Shown: positions 8,505 through 17,912, counted from the stretch's first letter. The stretch: DNA of 64,000 bases from Hyphomicrobiales bacterium (GCA_900469445.1 UBXM01000033.1:131732-195731); one strand, 5' to 3'. Notes: a model not told the origin generated them from the sequence alone. Numbers and translations are program-made.

Positions 8505-8522
8505 ATGTCGATTCGATGTCAG
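8505..8522 (-). promoter_or_regulatory. PHO-box-like direct repeat upstream of phnC
   Basis: On the minus strand CTGACAT, a 4-bp spacer and TCGACAT repeat with an 11-bp period, which is the layout of PhoB-binding PHO boxes (CTGTCAT-N4-CTGTCAT). The first half matches six of seven bases and the second only four. It lies about 62 bp upstream of phnC. This is a weak candidate. Confidence 0.33.
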
Positions 8523-8545
8523 TTTTATTACATGCATGACGCGTC

Positions 8546-8563
8546 TGTAACGCTTTCGTTACA
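8546..8563. other. perfect palindrome at the end of the acetyltransferase gene
   Basis: TGTAACG and CGTTACA flank a 4-bp loop and overlap the last codons of the acetyltransferase gene. No T-run follows on the minus strand. It may act as a transcript-end hairpin or as a protein-binding site in the phnC control region. Confidence 0.4.
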
Positions 8564-9176
8564 ACGCATAGCGAGAAATGAAATCTTCCGCCGAAAGTGC
8601 CCGGAAATCATCGAGCGCCTTGCGTAGTTTCAGGTGATCCCAATCCCACCATGCAAGCCGGTCCATGCCTTCGCCGACTTCCTTGGTGAAGCGCTCGCGG
8701 ATCAACTTGGCCGGTACGCCGCCGACGATCGTATAGGGCGCGACATCCTTCGACACGACGGCGCCGGCGCCGATCACCGCGCCATTGCCGACGGTGACGC
8801 CGGGCAGCACGGTGGCGCCATGGCCGATCCACACGTCATGGCCGATCGTCACGCGGTTCTCGCGCCGCCATTCGAAAAAGTCCGTCTCGTTTTCGGCGTC
8901 GTCCCAATAATTGGCGGCGCGGTAGGTAAAGTGATGCAGCGTCGCGCGCCAGGTCGGGTGGTTGGTGGCATTGATGCGCACCGATGCCGCCATGTTGACG
9001 AATTTGCCGATCGTTGCACACCAGATCGATCCGTCCTGCATGATGTAGGAATAATCGCCGATTTCGGCCTCATCGATACGGCAGCGCTCGGCGATTTCCG
9101 TATAGCGACCGATCTTTGAATTGCTGACGGAGGCCGTCGGATGGATTGCGGGTTCGAGCCCGACCTTGACGCTCAT
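8559..9176 (-). CDS. phosphonate-operon hexapeptide-repeat acetyltransferase
   Basis: The 205-residue protein has the left-handed beta-helix pattern of hexapeptide acyltransferases: repeated [LIV]GxxxxI units, an [17 protein letters not shown] segment and an [11 protein letters not shown] coil close to the C-terminus, as in chloramphenicol/xenobiotic acetyltransferases. Members of this family recur in C-P lyase operons. A plausible role, by analogy with the unrelated acetyltransferase PhnO, is acetylation of aminoalkylphosphonates, but the substrate cannot be read from the sequence. The start overlaps the phnL stop by 4 bases (ATGA). Confidence 0.88.
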   Translation of the reverse strand: MSVKVGLEPAIHPTASVSNSKIGRYTEIAERCRIDEAEIGDYSYIMQDGSIWCATIGKFVNMAASVRINATNHPTWRATLHHFTYRAANYWDDAENETDFFEWRRENRVTIGHDVWIGHGATVLPGVTVGNGAVIGAGAVVSKDVAPYTIVGGVPAKLIRERFTKEVGEGMDRLAWWDWDHLKLRKALDDFRALSAEDFISRYAL

Positions 9177-9883
9177 GCTGCGATAGCCTTTCGCGGAGAG
9201 AATGCGCTGACATCGAGAATACGGTCGGCCACTGCCTCGCGCACTTCCTCGTCATGGAAGATGCCGAGCATGGCGACGCCCTCTTCTTTTTTCGCCGCGA
9301 TCATCTCGACCACCACACGGCGGTTGGTGGCGTCGAGCGAAGCGGTTGGTTCATCGAGAAGCAGGATGCGATGGCTGGTGATGAAGCCGCGGGCGATGTT
9401 GACGCGCTGCTGCTCGCCGCCGGAGAAGGTGGAGGGCGGCAGCGACCACAATTCGCGCGGCAGGTTCAGTCGGGAAAGCAGTTCGGCGGCATTCTCCTTC
9501 GCAATCGCCGCCTCGATGCCGCGGGCAACCAGCGGCTCTGCCACGACGTCGATTGCGGCGACACGCGGTACTGTGCGCAGGAACTGGCTGACATAGCCCA
9601 TCGTTTGCCGGCGCACGTCGATGATCGTGCGCGGATCGGCTTTGGCGATGTCGACGATCCGGTCCTGGTGGTTGACGAGAATCTGGCCGGCATCGACGGC
9701 GTAATTGCCGTAGAGCATTTTCAGGATCGAGCTTTTCCCGATACCCGACGGGCCGCCAAGCACAACGCATTCGCCGGCAGCGACCGAAAAATTCACATCG
9801 TTGACGACCGGCAGCTTGATGCCGTCGCGCAGATGCATGGTGAAGCTCTTGAAGACTTCCGAGACGACGAGGGGAGTGGCCAT
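9173..9883 (-). CDS. phnL: C-P lyase system ABC-type protein PhnL
   Basis: PhnL is an ABC-type ATPase that is not a transporter component; in Escherichia coli it binds the C-P lyase core through PhnK and couples ATP hydrolysis to the complex. The 236-residue protein has Walker [11 protein letters not shown] near residue 43, signature FSGGEQQR and Walker [12 protein letters not shown]. It follows phnK after a 10-bp gap and overlaps the acetyltransferase start. It has no membrane partner in the vicinity, in agreement with a soluble role. Confidence 0.96.
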   Translation of the reverse strand: MATPLVVSEVFKSFTMHLRDGIKLPVVNDVNFSVAAGECVVLGGPSGIGKSSILKMLYGNYAVDAGQILVNHQDRIVDIAKADPRTIIDVRRQTMGYVSQFLRTVPRVAAIDVVAEPLVARGIEAAIAKENAAELLSRLNLPRELWSLPPSTFSGGEQQRVNIARGFITSHRILLLDEPTASLDATNRRVVVEMIAAKKEEGVAMLGIFHDEEVREAVADRILDVSAFSPRKAIAA

Positions 9884-9893
9884 CGATATTACC

Positions 9894-10670
9894 TCACACC
9901 TGGAGAATGGAAGAGACGAGAAGCTGGGTATAGGGCTCGCGCGGATCGTCGAGCACTCGGTCGGTCAGGCCGTGTTCGATCACGAACCCGTCCTTCATCA
10001 CCATCATCCGGTGCGAAAGCAGGCGGGCGACAGCGAGGTCATGAGTGACGACGATTGCGGCAAGCCCCAGATCGTTGACGAGGCCGCGCACGAGATCGAG
10101 CAGGCGCGCCTGTACCGAAACGTCAAGACCGCCGGTTGGCTCGTCCATGAACACGAGGCGCGGGCCGGTGACCAGATTGCGGGCGATCTGCAGGCGCTGG
10201 CGCATGCCGCCGGAAAAGGCGCGCGGCTGGTCGTCGATCCGGTCGGCGGAAATTTCCACCCGGCCCAGCCAGTCGGTCGCCGTCTCGCGGATTTTTCCGT
10301 AGTGCCGGTCGCCGACCGCCATCAGCCGCTCACCGACATTGGCGCCGGCAGAGACTGTCATGCGCAGCCCGTCGGCCGGGTTCTGGTGGACAAAGCCCCA
10401 GTCCGTGCGCATCAGGAAACGGCGTTCCGCCTCGCTCATGTGATAGAGATCGCGGAAATTGCCGTCGCGCATCCGGTATTCGACACTGCCCGCTGTCGGT
10501 AGCAGGCGGGTGGAGATGCAGTTCAGCAGCGTCGTTTTGCCGGAACCGGACTCACCGACGATGGCGAGAACTTCGCCGGGCCACAGCTCGAAGTTGACAT
10601 CCTTGCAGCCAATGCGGCTGCCATAGAATTTCGACACGCCGCTGACTTTGAGAAGGGGATTGTCGCTCAT
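9894..10670 (-). CDS. phnK: C-P lyase complex ABC-type protein PhnK
   Basis: PhnK is an ABC-type ATPase that docks on PhnJ of the C-P lyase core. The 258-residue protein carries [17 protein letters not shown] and LVFMDEPTGGLD. The ATG at 10670 overlaps the phnJ stop as ATGA; the frame is open 22 codons further upstream, but that stretch lies inside phnJ and is not needed. It resembles the oligopeptide-importer ATPase class, as PhnK proteins do. Confidence 0.96.
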   Translation of the reverse strand: MSDNPLLKVSGVSKFYGSRIGCKDVNFELWPGEVLAIVGESGSGKTTLLNCISTRLLPTAGSVEYRMRDGNFRDLYHMSEAERRFLMRTDWGFVHQNPADGLRMTVSAGANVGERLMAVGDRHYGKIRETATDWLGRVEISADRIDDQPRAFSGGMRQRLQIARNLVTGPRLVFMDEPTGGLDVSVQARLLDLVRGLVNDLGLAAIVVTHDLAVARLLSHRMMVMKDGFVIEHGLTDRVLDDPREPYTQLLVSSILQV

Positions 10671-11551
10671 TCCGCGGCCTCCTGGTTTGGAGCAAGCATC
10701 GCGCCGACATGGCCGTGCTCGCGGCGGTCTTCGCAATGGTCGGTATCGGAGCAGACGAACATCCGTCCGCCCTTGTCGTCGAGCACGACTTCATCGAGAT
10801 AGACACCGTGTGCACCGCAAAGGGCGCAGTCCTGCTCGAATGTCTGGATTTCGAACGGGTAATCCTCGAAATCGAGGCTGACCACGTCCGTATGCGGCGG
10901 TACCGCGTAGATGCGTTTTTCACGGCCGGCGCCGAAAAGCTGCAGCGCATCGGACATGTGCATTTTCGGATTGTCGAATTTCGGTGTCGGCGACGGGTCC
11001 ATCACGTAGCGGCCGTCGACCTTCACCGGATAGGCATAGGTCTTGGAGATACGGCCGTTGATGGCGATGTCCTCGTAAAGCTTCACATGCATCAGGCCAT
11101 ATTCTTCCAGCGCATGCATTTTCCGCGTCTCGGTTTCGCGAGGCTCGAGGAAACGTAAGGGCTCCGGGATCGGCACCTGATAGACGAGAACCTGGCCTTC
11201 GGTGAGCTTCGCTTCCGGAATGCGGTGGCGCGTCTGGATGATCGTCGCATCCTTGGTATGCGTCGTCACCGCAACGTCTGCGACCTTCTGGAAGAAGGCG
11301 CGGATCGAGACCGCATTCGTTGTGTCGTCCGCGCCCTGGTCGATCACCTTCAGCACATCCTCCGGCCCGATGATCGAGGCGGTCACCTGCACGCCGCCGG
11401 TGCCCCAGCCATAGGGCATCGGCATTTCGCGCGAGGCGAACGGCACTTGGTAGCCGGGTATCGATATCGCCTTCAGGATCGCACGGCGGATCATCCGCTT
11501 GGTTTGTTCGTCCAGATAGGCGAAATTGTAGGTGGCGAGATCGGCACTCAT
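10667..11551 (-). CDS. phnJ: alpha-D-ribose 1-methylphosphonate 5-phosphate C-P lyase PhnJ
   Basis: PhnJ is the radical SAM enzyme that breaks the carbon-phosphorus bond. The 294-residue protein ends with a cysteine set C242-x2-C245-x21-C267-x5-C273. This matches the Escherichia coli enzyme, where the first three ligate a 4Fe-4S cluster and the last forms the catalytic thiyl radical, so all four essential cysteines are present. It overlaps phnI and phnK by 4 bases at each end, fitting assembly of PhnG, PhnH, PhnI and PhnJ in one core complex. Confidence 0.98.
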   Translation of the reverse strand: MSADLATYNFAYLDEQTKRMIRRAILKAISIPGYQVPFASREMPMPYGWGTGGVQVTASIIGPEDVLKVIDQGADDTTNAVSIRAFFQKVADVAVTTHTKDATIIQTRHRIPEAKLTEGQVLVYQVPIPEPLRFLEPRETETRKMHALEEYGLMHVKLYEDIAINGRISKTYAYPVKVDGRYVMDPSPTPKFDNPKMHMSDALQLFGAGREKRIYAVPPHTDVVSLDFEDYPFEIQTFEQDCALCGAHGVYLDEVVLDDKGGRMFVCSDTDHCEDRREHGHVGAMLAPNQEAAE

Positions 11552-12654
11552 TCGGCGGCATCCTTCATCTCGGTTTCACCGTTGCGCGCGGCTTCGATAT
11601 CGGCGCGCATCTTGCGGACCATGGCGAGTTCCGCCTGGAAGTCGACATAATGCGGCAGTTTCAGGTGTTCGACGAAACCGGTCGCCTGCACGTTGTCGGA
11701 ATGGGAAATGACGAATTCCTCGTCCTGCGCCGGCGCGGTAATGTCCTCGCCAAGCTCTTCGGCACGCAATGCGCGGTCTACCAGCGACATCGACATCGCC
11801 TTGCGTTCGCTCTGGCCGAAAACCAGGCCGTATCCGCGGGTGAATTGCGGCGGCGCCTTGGACGAGCCCTTGAACTGGTTGACCATCTGGCATTCGGTCA
11901 CGCGGATCTGGCCGAGCGAAACGGCAAAGCCGAGCTCCGGCACTTCCATCTCCACCTCGACCTCGCCGATGCGGATTTCGCCGACAAACGGATGGTTGCG
12001 GCCATAGCCGCGCTGCGTCGAATAACCGAGGGCCAGAAGAAAACCTTCATCGCCGCGTGCGAGCGCCTGCAGGCGCAGATCGCGGGCCATCGGAAACTCC
12101 ATCGGCTCGCGCGTCAGGTCGCTGGCCTGGTGATCCTGCGGCAGTTCGCCATCCGCTTCGATCAGGCCTTCATGCGCGAGAATGTCGGAGACGCGCATGA
12201 TCTCCTCGTCGCTGGCATCCCTGCGTGCAGGTTCTTCAACCGCCTCGTCGGACAGCAGCGAAGGGTCGAGAAGACGATGGGTATAATCGAAGGTCGGCCC
12301 GAGCAGCTGCCCGCCTGGCAGATCCTTGTAGGTTGCCGAGACACGGCGTTCGACCAGCATGTCGGCAGTGTCGAGCGGCACGGAATTGCCGAAGCGGGGC
12401 AGGGTGGTGCGATAGGCGCGCAGCAGGAAGATCGCCTCGATCAGGTCGCCGCGCGACTGGCGCACGGCAAGCGCTGCAAGCGACCGGTCGTAAAGCGAGG
12501 CTTCGGCCATCACCCGGTCGACGGCCAGTCCCAGCTGTTCGGCGATCTGATCGATGGTGACGGAAGGCAGCGAGCGGTCACCCCGGCGCCGGTCGGCGAG
12601 AAGCCGGTGAGCGTTGCTGATGGCGGCTTCGCCACCCTTGACGGCAACATACAT
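11548..12654 (-). CDS. phnI: C-P lyase core subunit PhnI (nucleosidase)
   Basis: PhnI, together with PhnG and PhnH, displaces adenine from ATP with the phosphonate to make a ribose 1-phosphonate 5-triphosphate. The 368-residue length matches the family, and the sequence is collinear with PhnI from the N-terminal MYVAVKGGEAAI onward. An AAGGAGAG ribosome binding site precedes the ATG at 12654, 20 bp after the phnH stop. The stop overlaps the phnJ start. Confidence 0.96.
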   Translation of the reverse strand: MYVAVKGGEAAISNAHRLLADRRRGDRSLPSVTIDQIAEQLGLAVDRVMAEASLYDRSLAALAVRQSRGDLIEAIFLLRAYRTTLPRFGNSVPLDTADMLVERRVSATYKDLPGGQLLGPTFDYTHRLLDPSLLSDEAVEEPARRDASDEEIMRVSDILAHEGLIEADGELPQDHQASDLTREPMEFPMARDLRLQALARGDEGFLLALGYSTQRGYGRNHPFVGEIRIGEVEVEMEVPELGFAVSLGQIRVTECQMVNQFKGSSKAPPQFTRGYGLVFGQSERKAMSMSLVDRALRAEELGEDITAPAQDEEFVISHSDNVQATGFVEHLKLPHYVDFQAELAMVRKMRADIEAARNGETEMKDAAE

Positions 12655-12674
12655 GGTCTACTCTCCTTGAGGCT

Positions 12675-13274
12675 CTAAGCCGCGATCTTCGTTGTGCGCG
12701 GCAGGCACAGGAAACTGCGTCCTGCCGTCAGAACCACATCGACGCCGCGCGGAAACAGTGGCCGGTTGTCCGCCCACAAACGCAGGAAGGCTTCCGGCAG
12801 ACCGGTGATCTCGACCGCCTTCGACTGAAGGATGCCGGGTCCCGACAGGGTGAATGATTGCCCGCGGCCAAGCTCCGCCACCTCGATCACCAGCGTCGTC
12901 GAGCGGTCCGGGTATTCCTGTGTGCCGAGCGAGAAGAGGCCGAAGGAGGAAAGCGTCGCTCCCGCCTCGACAAAGGCGAAACGTGCCTCTGCCTTTTCAC
13001 GCGTCAGCGCCGCGCCGGAATGGAAACCGATCCATTCGCCAACGGCCGACTTGGAAAAACCGGCGCTGAGCCAGACCGGCGTATCGTGATCGCAAAGCGT
13101 CAGTGCGATCGCCCCGGCTGCCGGCCCGAGCGGGTCGGGCTGCCCGGCGTCGTGTTCAACCGTATGGATCGAACCCGGCCGTGCCATGCCATCCATCAAC
13201 ATGCGGAATATGCTCTGGGACTGGAACACCGGATCGGAAAAACCGCCGGTAAAGGCGTTTGTATTGGCAGACAT
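12675..13274 (-). CDS. phnH: C-P lyase core subunit PhnH
   Basis: PhnH is a non-catalytic subunit of the C-P lyase core with a PLP-transferase-like fold but no cofactor site. The protein is 199 residues, typical for the family, with the conserved N-terminal FRMLMDGMARPGS segment. The ATG at 13274 overlaps the phnG stop as TGATG. No anomalies were seen. Confidence 0.95.
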   Translation of the reverse strand: MSANTNAFTGGFSDPVFQSQSIFRMLMDGMARPGSIHTVEHDAGQPDPLGPAAGAIALTLCDHDTPVWLSAGFSKSAVGEWIGFHSGAALTREKAEARFAFVEAGATLSSFGLFSLGTQEYPDRSTTLVIEVAELGRGQSFTLSGPGILQSKAVEITGLPEAFLRLWADNRPLFPRGVDVVLTAGRSFLCLPRTTKIAA

Positions 13275-13744
13275 CAGTCCTCTCCCCGAACCATGGTGAA
13301 GAAATCGACCCGGGTCGCTGCGGTCTCTTCGGCCTTCGCCTTGTTTTCCGCTTCGACGCGACGTTCGACGGGTGTGAGCACTGCGTTCTCGACATGCTCC
13401 CGCGTGGCGTCTTCCTGCCAGAGCGCATCGAAGATCGCGGCAAGCTTGACCTTCTGCTTGTTCGTGCCCAGCGCCTGCGCATGTCCGACCGTGCCGGATG
13501 CGAGCGCGACGGTTGCGCGTGTTACCGTCGCTTCGCCGAGGTTGAACGGGCTGCCGCCGCCGCCGATGCGACCGCGTACCATCACCAGTCCCGTCTCAGG
13601 ACCGCGAACCGGCTTCGTTTCGGGCTTGTCTTTCAATGCGTCCCACGCGGCGTGAAGTTCTTCCGCCGTCGCGCCGGCGAGAAGAGAGGCGCACCGCCTG
13701 CGGCCTGCCTGTTCGGTCGGCAGGGTCTGCTCTGCAACATCCAT
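13274..13744 (-). CDS. phnG: C-P lyase core subunit PhnG
   Basis: PhnG is a small subunit of the C-P lyase core and works with PhnH and PhnI in the nucleosidase step. The 156-residue protein includes the family segment PFNLGEATVTRA. I start it at the ATG at 13744 because GGAGA lies six bases upstream; a TTG two codons earlier would be too close to that site. It is the first gene of the operon, and the operator-like palindrome lies 16 bp upstream. Confidence 0.95.
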   Translation of the reverse strand: MDVAEQTLPTEQAGRRRCASLLAGATAEELHAAWDALKDKPETKPVRGPETGLVMVRGRIGGGGSPFNLGEATVTRATVALASGTVGHAQALGTNKQKVKLAAIFDALWQEDATREHVENAVLTPVERRVEAENKAKAEETAATRVDFFTMVRGED

Positions 13745-13759
13745 GGCCAATCTCCAAAA

Positions 13760-13777
13760 TGTCTATTGATATAGACA
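13760..13777. promoter_or_regulatory. candidate PhnF operator
   Basis: TGTCTAT and ATAGACA form a perfect 7-bp inverted repeat around TGAT in the phnG-phnF gap. GntR/HutC regulators such as PhnF recognise sites built on GT-N-TA-N-AC-like half-sites, and this is the only strong palindrome in the gap. Its place between the presumed phnG promoter and the phnG start suits a roadblock repressor; it also lies upstream of phnF itself. Confidence 0.65.
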
Positions 13778-13811
13778 ACTATACAAGGTAACTTAGCCAT
13801 AACTTTTGGAT

Positions 13812-13829
13812 ATAACAAGCGTGTGACAT
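13812..13829 (-). promoter_or_regulatory. PHO-box-like element of the phnG promoter
   Basis: On the minus strand ATGTCAC, ACGC and TTGTTAT form a direct repeat with an 11-bp period and match five of seven bases in each half of CTGTCAT-N4-CTGTCAT. A TATGGC hexamer follows about ten bases further on, where the -10 box of a PhoB-dependent promoter should be. It overlaps the phnF start codon on the other strand. This would place the phn operon under phosphate-starvation control. Confidence 0.5.
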
Positions 13830-14568
13830 GGATATGCAGGGAGCAGCCGTTCGTCGGCAAAACGGGGTGGCACTCTGGCGGCAGATCGCCGACAGAATAC
13901 GCTCGGCGATAGCTAGCGGAGAATACGACGATACGGGCAAGGTACCGCCGGAAATCGTGCTGGCGGCGCAGTTCGGCGTCAATCGCCACACGGTGCGCAG
14001 CGCGCTTGCAGCCCTTGCACAGGAAGGCATAGTCCAGGCGGTGCAGGGGCGCGGCACGCTGATCCTGCGCAAGGAAAGGCTGAATTTTCCGATCTCGCGG
14101 CGCACGCGCTTCAACCAGGGTATCGGCGATCAGGCGCGTGAAAAGGAAGGCCTGTTGCTCGCCTCATCGGAAGAAGCCGCGACTGCCGATCTCGCCGCAC
14201 GATTGCAACTGCCTGTCGGCGCGCGGCTCATTCGCCTGGAGACGCTGAGAAAGGCGGATCGCCGGCCCGTCTCCCGCGCGACAGCTTGGTTTCCGGCGGA
14301 TCGGTTTGCCGGAATGGCCGATGCCTATCGCGATAGCGGGTCGATCACCGCCGCTTTCGCTACCGTCGGCCTGCCGGATTATGTCCGCGTATCGACGGAA
14401 ATCACTGCCATCCATGCGGATAACGACGATCTCTCGTCTCTTGAATTGTCACCGGGCGCAATCGTGCTGGTCACGCGTGCCCTGAATGCCGATCAGGATG
14501 GACGACCGGTCCAGTATGCAGTTAGCCGCTTCTCCGCCGATGCGGTGCAGTTCACTATCGAGAACTGA
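13828..14568 (+). CDS. phnF: GntR/HutC-family transcriptional regulator of phosphonate use, PhnF
   Basis: The 246-residue protein has an N-terminal winged helix-turn-helix typical of GntR regulators (FGVNRHTVRSALAALAQEGI, about residues 50-69) followed by a UTRA ligand-binding domain. It is divergent from phnG and shares an 83-bp gap with it that contains the candidate operator. By analogy with other PhnF proteins it probably represses the phn genes until phosphonate or low phosphate is sensed. No good ribosome binding site precedes the ATG at 13828, so the exact start is uncertain; a second ATG lies two codons later. Confidence 0.93.
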   Translation: MDMQGAAVRRQNGVALWRQIADRIRSAIASGEYDDTGKVPPEIVLAAQFGVNRHTVRSALAALAQEGIVQAVQGRGTLILRKERLNFPISRRTRFNQGIGDQAREKEGLLLASSEEAATADLAARLQLPVGARLIRLETLRKADRRPVSRATAWFPADRFAGMADAYRDSGSITAAFATVGLPDYVRVSTEITAIHADNDDLSSLELSPGAIVLVTRALNADQDGRPVQYAVSRFSADAVQFTIEN

Positions 14569-14577
14569 AAACAGAAA

Positions 14578-14608
14578 ACGCCAGCCGAAAATTTCTTTCG
14601 GCTGGCGT
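14578..14608. terminator. terminator between convergent phnF and gpmA
   Basis: A perfect 13-bp stem (14578-14590 with 14596-14608) with a 5-base loop lies between the two stop codons. On the minus strand it is followed by TTTTCTGTTTT, so it ends gpmA transcripts. In the plus direction the tail is A-rich rather than T-rich, yet the hairpin may still serve phnF. Confidence 0.9.
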
Positions 14609-14633
14609 CAAAATCGTCAGACTGAAGTGGCGC

Positions 14634-15269
14634 TTAATGCGCGCCGGACATGTCGCCCAGCACGTCCTTGGAAGCGACGGTGGAGTCTGCATTGAGCTTG
14701 TAGACCATCGGAACGCCGGTTGCGAGATTGACGCCGAGGATCTGCTCTTTGGTCAGCTTGTCGAGCACCATGACCAGCGAGCGCAGCGAGTTGCCGTGAG
14801 CTGCAACCAGAACCTTTTCGCCGCGCAGCACGCGGGGCAGGATTTCCGTCAGGTAATAGGGCCACACACGAGCGCCGGTATCGCGCAGGCTTTCGCCGCC
14901 CGGAGGCGGGACGTCATAGGAACGGCGCCAGATGTGAACCTGCTCCTCGCCCCACTTGGCGCGGGCATCGTCCTTGTTGAGGCCGGAAAGATCGCCGTAA
15001 TCGCGCTCATTGAGCGCCTGATCCTTGATCGTCTTCAGGTCCGGCTGGCCAACCTTGTCGAGCACGATCTTCAGGGTCTTCTGCGCGCGCTGCAGATCCG
15101 AGGTAAACGCGATGTCGAACTTGATGCCGGTCTCGGCAAGCGCCTGACCACCGGTCTCGGCTTCCTGGATACCGAGCGGAGTAAGGTCGGGATCCTTCCA
15201 GCCGGTGAACAGGTTTTTGAGATTCCAGTCGCTCTGGCCGTGGCGAACGAGGACAAGGGTACCGCTCAT
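14634..15269 (-). CDS. gpmA: 2,3-bisphosphoglycerate-dependent phosphoglycerate mutase
   Basis: The enzyme interconverts 3- and 2-phosphoglycerate in glycolysis and gluconeogenesis. The 211-residue protein starts with the catalytic [10 protein letters not shown] motif and has the second histidine in [11 protein letters not shown], with [11 protein letters not shown] between them. The shorter alphaproteobacterial form is typical. GGAGGT upstream of the ATG at 15269 fixes the start. It is the last gene of an exporter-dapB-gpmA run. Confidence 0.97.
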   Translation of the reverse strand: MSGTLVLVRHGQSDWNLKNLFTGWKDPDLTPLGIQEAETGGQALAETGIKFDIAFTSDLQRAQKTLKIVLDKVGQPDLKTIKDQALNERDYGDLSGLNKDDARAKWGEEQVHIWRRSYDVPPPGGESLRDTGARVWPYYLTEILPRVLRGEKVLVAAHGNSLRSLVMVLDKLTKEQILGVNLATGVPMVYKLNADSTVASKDVLGDMSGAH

Positions 15270-15288
15270 GAATAAAGACCTCCGTATA

Positions 15289-16113
15289 TTATTGATTTGA
15301 GAGCCCGAGCACGTCGAGCATCGAATATTGACCGGGCTTCTTATCGCGCGCCCAGAGTGCCGCTGCAACTGCCCCACGGGCGAAAATCGAGCGGTCACGG
15401 GCGCTGTGCGACAATGTAACCAGCTCGCCTTCGCCGGCCAGGATCACGGAATGGTCGCCGACCACCGAGCCACCGCGCAGCGTTGCAAAACCGATCGTTC
15501 CGCCGGGCCGCGGGCCGGTATGGCCGTCGCGCACGCGCACGGACTGAGCGGCAAGGTCGATGTCACGCCCTTCGGCGGCGGCTTCACCAAGCAGAAGAGC
15601 CGTGCCCGATGGCGCATCGACCTTGTGTTTGTGATGCATCTCGACGATCTCGATATCCCAGCCGTCTGCGGGCAGCGCACGGGCCGCCTGTTTCGTCAGA
15701 ACACTCAAGAGATTGACGCCGAGGCTCATATTGCCGGATTTCACCACCCGCGCATGACGGCCTGATGCGGCAAATTTCTCTTCATCGTCGAGGGAGCATC
15801 CGGTCGTACCGATCACATGCACGATGCGCGCCTGGGCGGCGAGCCCGGCGAAGGTCACGCTGGTGGCAGGCGTGGTGAAATCGATGACGCCTTCCGCATC
15901 GAGAAAGGCTTGCAAGGGATCGCTTGTCACTGGAACGCCAAGCGGTCCGGTTCCCGCCAGGTCCCCGGCATCCTTGCCGATGAAGGGTGAGCCTTCGCGC
16001 GCGACAGCAGCATGGAGAGTGACGCCCGGCGTCTCGTGGATGATGCGGATCAGCGCCTGGCCCATTCGCCCGCCGGCACCCACGACGACCAGCTTCATCT
16101 CGTTTTCACTCAT
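15289..16113 (-). CDS. dapB: 4-hydroxy-tetrahydrodipicolinate reductase
   Basis: DapB reduces the product of DapA with NAD(P)H in lysine and diaminopimelate synthesis. The 274-residue protein has the nucleotide-binding GAGGRMGQ motif near residue 12 and the signature [16 protein letters not shown] with the catalytic histidine and lysine. It sits 17 bp after the exporter gene and 19 bp before gpmA. An in-frame ATG five codons into the gene is a minor alternative start. Confidence 0.97.
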   Translation of the reverse strand: MSENEMKLVVVGAGGRMGQALIRIIHETPGVTLHAAVAREGSPFIGKDAGDLAGTGPLGVPVTSDPLQAFLDAEGVIDFTTPATSVTFAGLAAQARIVHVIGTTGCSLDDEEKFAASGRHARVVKSGNMSLGVNLLSVLTKQAARALPADGWDIEIVEMHHKHKVDAPSGTALLLGEAAAEGRDIDLAAQSVRVRDGHTGPRPGGTIGFATLRGGSVVGDHSVILAGEGELVTLSHSARDRSIFARGAVAAALWARDKKPGQYSMLDVLGLSNQ

Positions 16114-16130
16114 GTCCTGACTGTTCCTGC

Positions 16131-17912
16131 TTATTGCTGTTGTGGTGCCTGCAGATTGTTCAGGCGAGCGTAGAGGCCCTGTTTGCGCTGTGCAAGTTCC
16201 TCATGCGTGCCTTCCTCGACCACACGTCCGTCCTGCATCACCACGATCTTGTCGGCGTTGACGACCGTCGAGAGACGGTGGGCGATAACGATCACGGTGC
16301 GGCCGCGCATCGCGGTATCCAGCGCCTTCTGCACTAAGGCTTCCGACTCGTTGTCGAGTGCCGAGGTCGCCTCATCGAGCAGCAGGATCGGCGCATTGCG
16401 CACCAGCGCGCGGGCGATCGACAATCTCTGTCTCTGTCCGCCGGACAGGGTCACGCCGTTTTCGCCGACCGGCGTTTCATAACCCTCAGGCTGCGCCATG
16501 ATGAACTCGTGCGCGTTTGCCAGTTTCGCGGCTTCCTCGATTTCCTCATCCGTGGCCTCCGGACGTCCGTAGCGGATGTTGTCGCGGATCGAACCCTCGA
16601 ACAGATAAGGCTGCTGCGAGACATAGGCTAGCTGATGGCGAAGCGAGGATTTGGTCACTTCCGCGATATTCTGTCCGTCGACCAGGATTTCGCCTTCAGC
16701 AGGATCGTAGAAACGCGGAATGAGGTTGATGATCGTCGATTTGCCGGCACCCGAAGGTCCGACAAGCGCGGTTGTCTTGCCGCCCTCGGCGACAAGGCTC
16801 ACACCGCGCAGGATCGGCGAACCGGCGGCGTAGGAGAAGGTGACGTCCTTGAGTTCGACCTTTGCCTCGCTGATGGCGAGGTCCGGAGCGCCGGGTTTTT
16901 CTCGCTGCGCCGGCTGCAGGTCGAGAAGCGCGTAGATCATCTGGGCGTTGACCACGGCACGGTCCATCTGCACCTGCAGCTTGGCAAGCCGGCGAGCCGG
17001 ATCATAGGCCATCAGAAGGGCGGTGACGAAGGCGAAGAAGGCGCCCGGCGGCACATCGTGGTAAATCGAGCGGAACGCGGCATAGGCCAGCACGCTCGAT
17101 ATGGCAAAACCGGCGAATGTTTCGGTCAGCGGCGAGGTGCGCTCGGACAGTCGTGCAATGCGGTTTGAGCGAGCTTCTGCCGTTAGAATGATCTTGTTGA
17201 CCTTCTTCTCCAGCTCCTGCTCCATGGTGAAGCCCTTGACCACGGCAATGCCCTGGACGGTTTCCTGCATGGCGCCAAGAACGCGGCTGTTGACTTCGAC
17301 CGATTCCCGGGTCGCCAGTCGAAGTCGACGCGATACATAACGAAGCGCATAGAGAAGCGGCGGCGCGACGGCAAAGACGATCAGCGACAGGACCCAGTCC
17401 TTGGACACCATCACGCCGATCAGCGCGACGAGGGTCAGAAGATCCCGCGCGGTCGAGGTGACCGTCAGGTTCATCACATCGCGGATGCCCGCAATGTTCT
17501 GGCTGATCTGGGCGGCAAGATGCGAGGAGCGCGCTTCCGAGAAGAAGCCGACCGACAGCGTCATCAGATGGCTGTAGAGCCGGCGCTGGTAGCGCGCCAC
17601 GATATTGTTGCTGATCTTCGAGAGCGCAACGGCCTGGCCATAGGTGGCGAAGCCGCGCAGCACGAAGGCGGCGAGGATCGAGCCACAGATCAGCCAGACG
17701 ATATCGGCGCGACGATTGGCAAAAGCCTCGTTGACCACCTTTTCCATGATCCAGGCGGTAAATGCGGTCGACAGCGCCACGAGGACGAGGCAGCCGATAG
17801 CGAATGCATATCCGCGGACATGGTCGCGGCCATTTTCCGAAATGATGCGTTTCAGCACGCTGACGACGGTGCTGGAATCAACGTGGCGTTTTTTTTCTTT
17901 TTCAGCCTTCAA
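16131..17912 (-). CDS. MsbA-like ABC exporter (half transporter)
   Basis: The 593-residue protein has an N-terminal six-helix exporter domain (about 35-325) and a C-terminal ATPase with Walker [10 protein letters not shown], signature LSGGQRQR, Walker [12 protein letters not shown] and H-loop IAHRLST. All catalytic residues are intact. The pattern is that of lipid A/lipid or multidrug exporters that work as homodimers, but the substrate cannot be assigned. It is the first gene of the run that continues with dapB and gpmA. Confidence 0.9.
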   Translation of the reverse strand: MKAEKEKKRHVDSSTVVSVLKRIISENGRDHVRGYAFAIGCLVLVALSTAFTAWIMEKVVNEAFANRRADIVWLICGSILAAFVLRGFATYGQAVALSKISNNIVARYQRRLYSHLMTLSVGFFSEARSSHLAAQISQNIAGIRDVMNLTVTSTARDLLTLVALIGVMVSKDWVLSLIVFAVAPPLLYALRYVSRRLRLATRESVEVNSRVLGAMQETVQGIAVVKGFTMEQELEKKVNKIILTAEARSNRIARLSERTSPLTETFAGFAISSVLAYAAFRSIYHDVPPGAFFAFVTALLMAYDPARRLAKLQVQMDRAVVNAQMIYALLDLQPAQREKPGAPDLAISEAKVELKDVTFSYAAGSPILRGVSLVAEGGKTTALVGPSGAGKSTIINLIPRFYDPAEGEILVDGQNIAEVTKSSLRHQLAYVSQQPYLFEGSIRDNIRYGRPEATDEEIEEAAKLANAHEFIMAQPEGYETPVGENGVTLSGGQRQRLSIARALVRNAPILLLDEATSALDNESEALVQKALDTAMRGRTVIVIAHRLSTVVNADKIVVMQDGRVVEEGTHEELAQRKQGLYARLNNLQAPQQQ

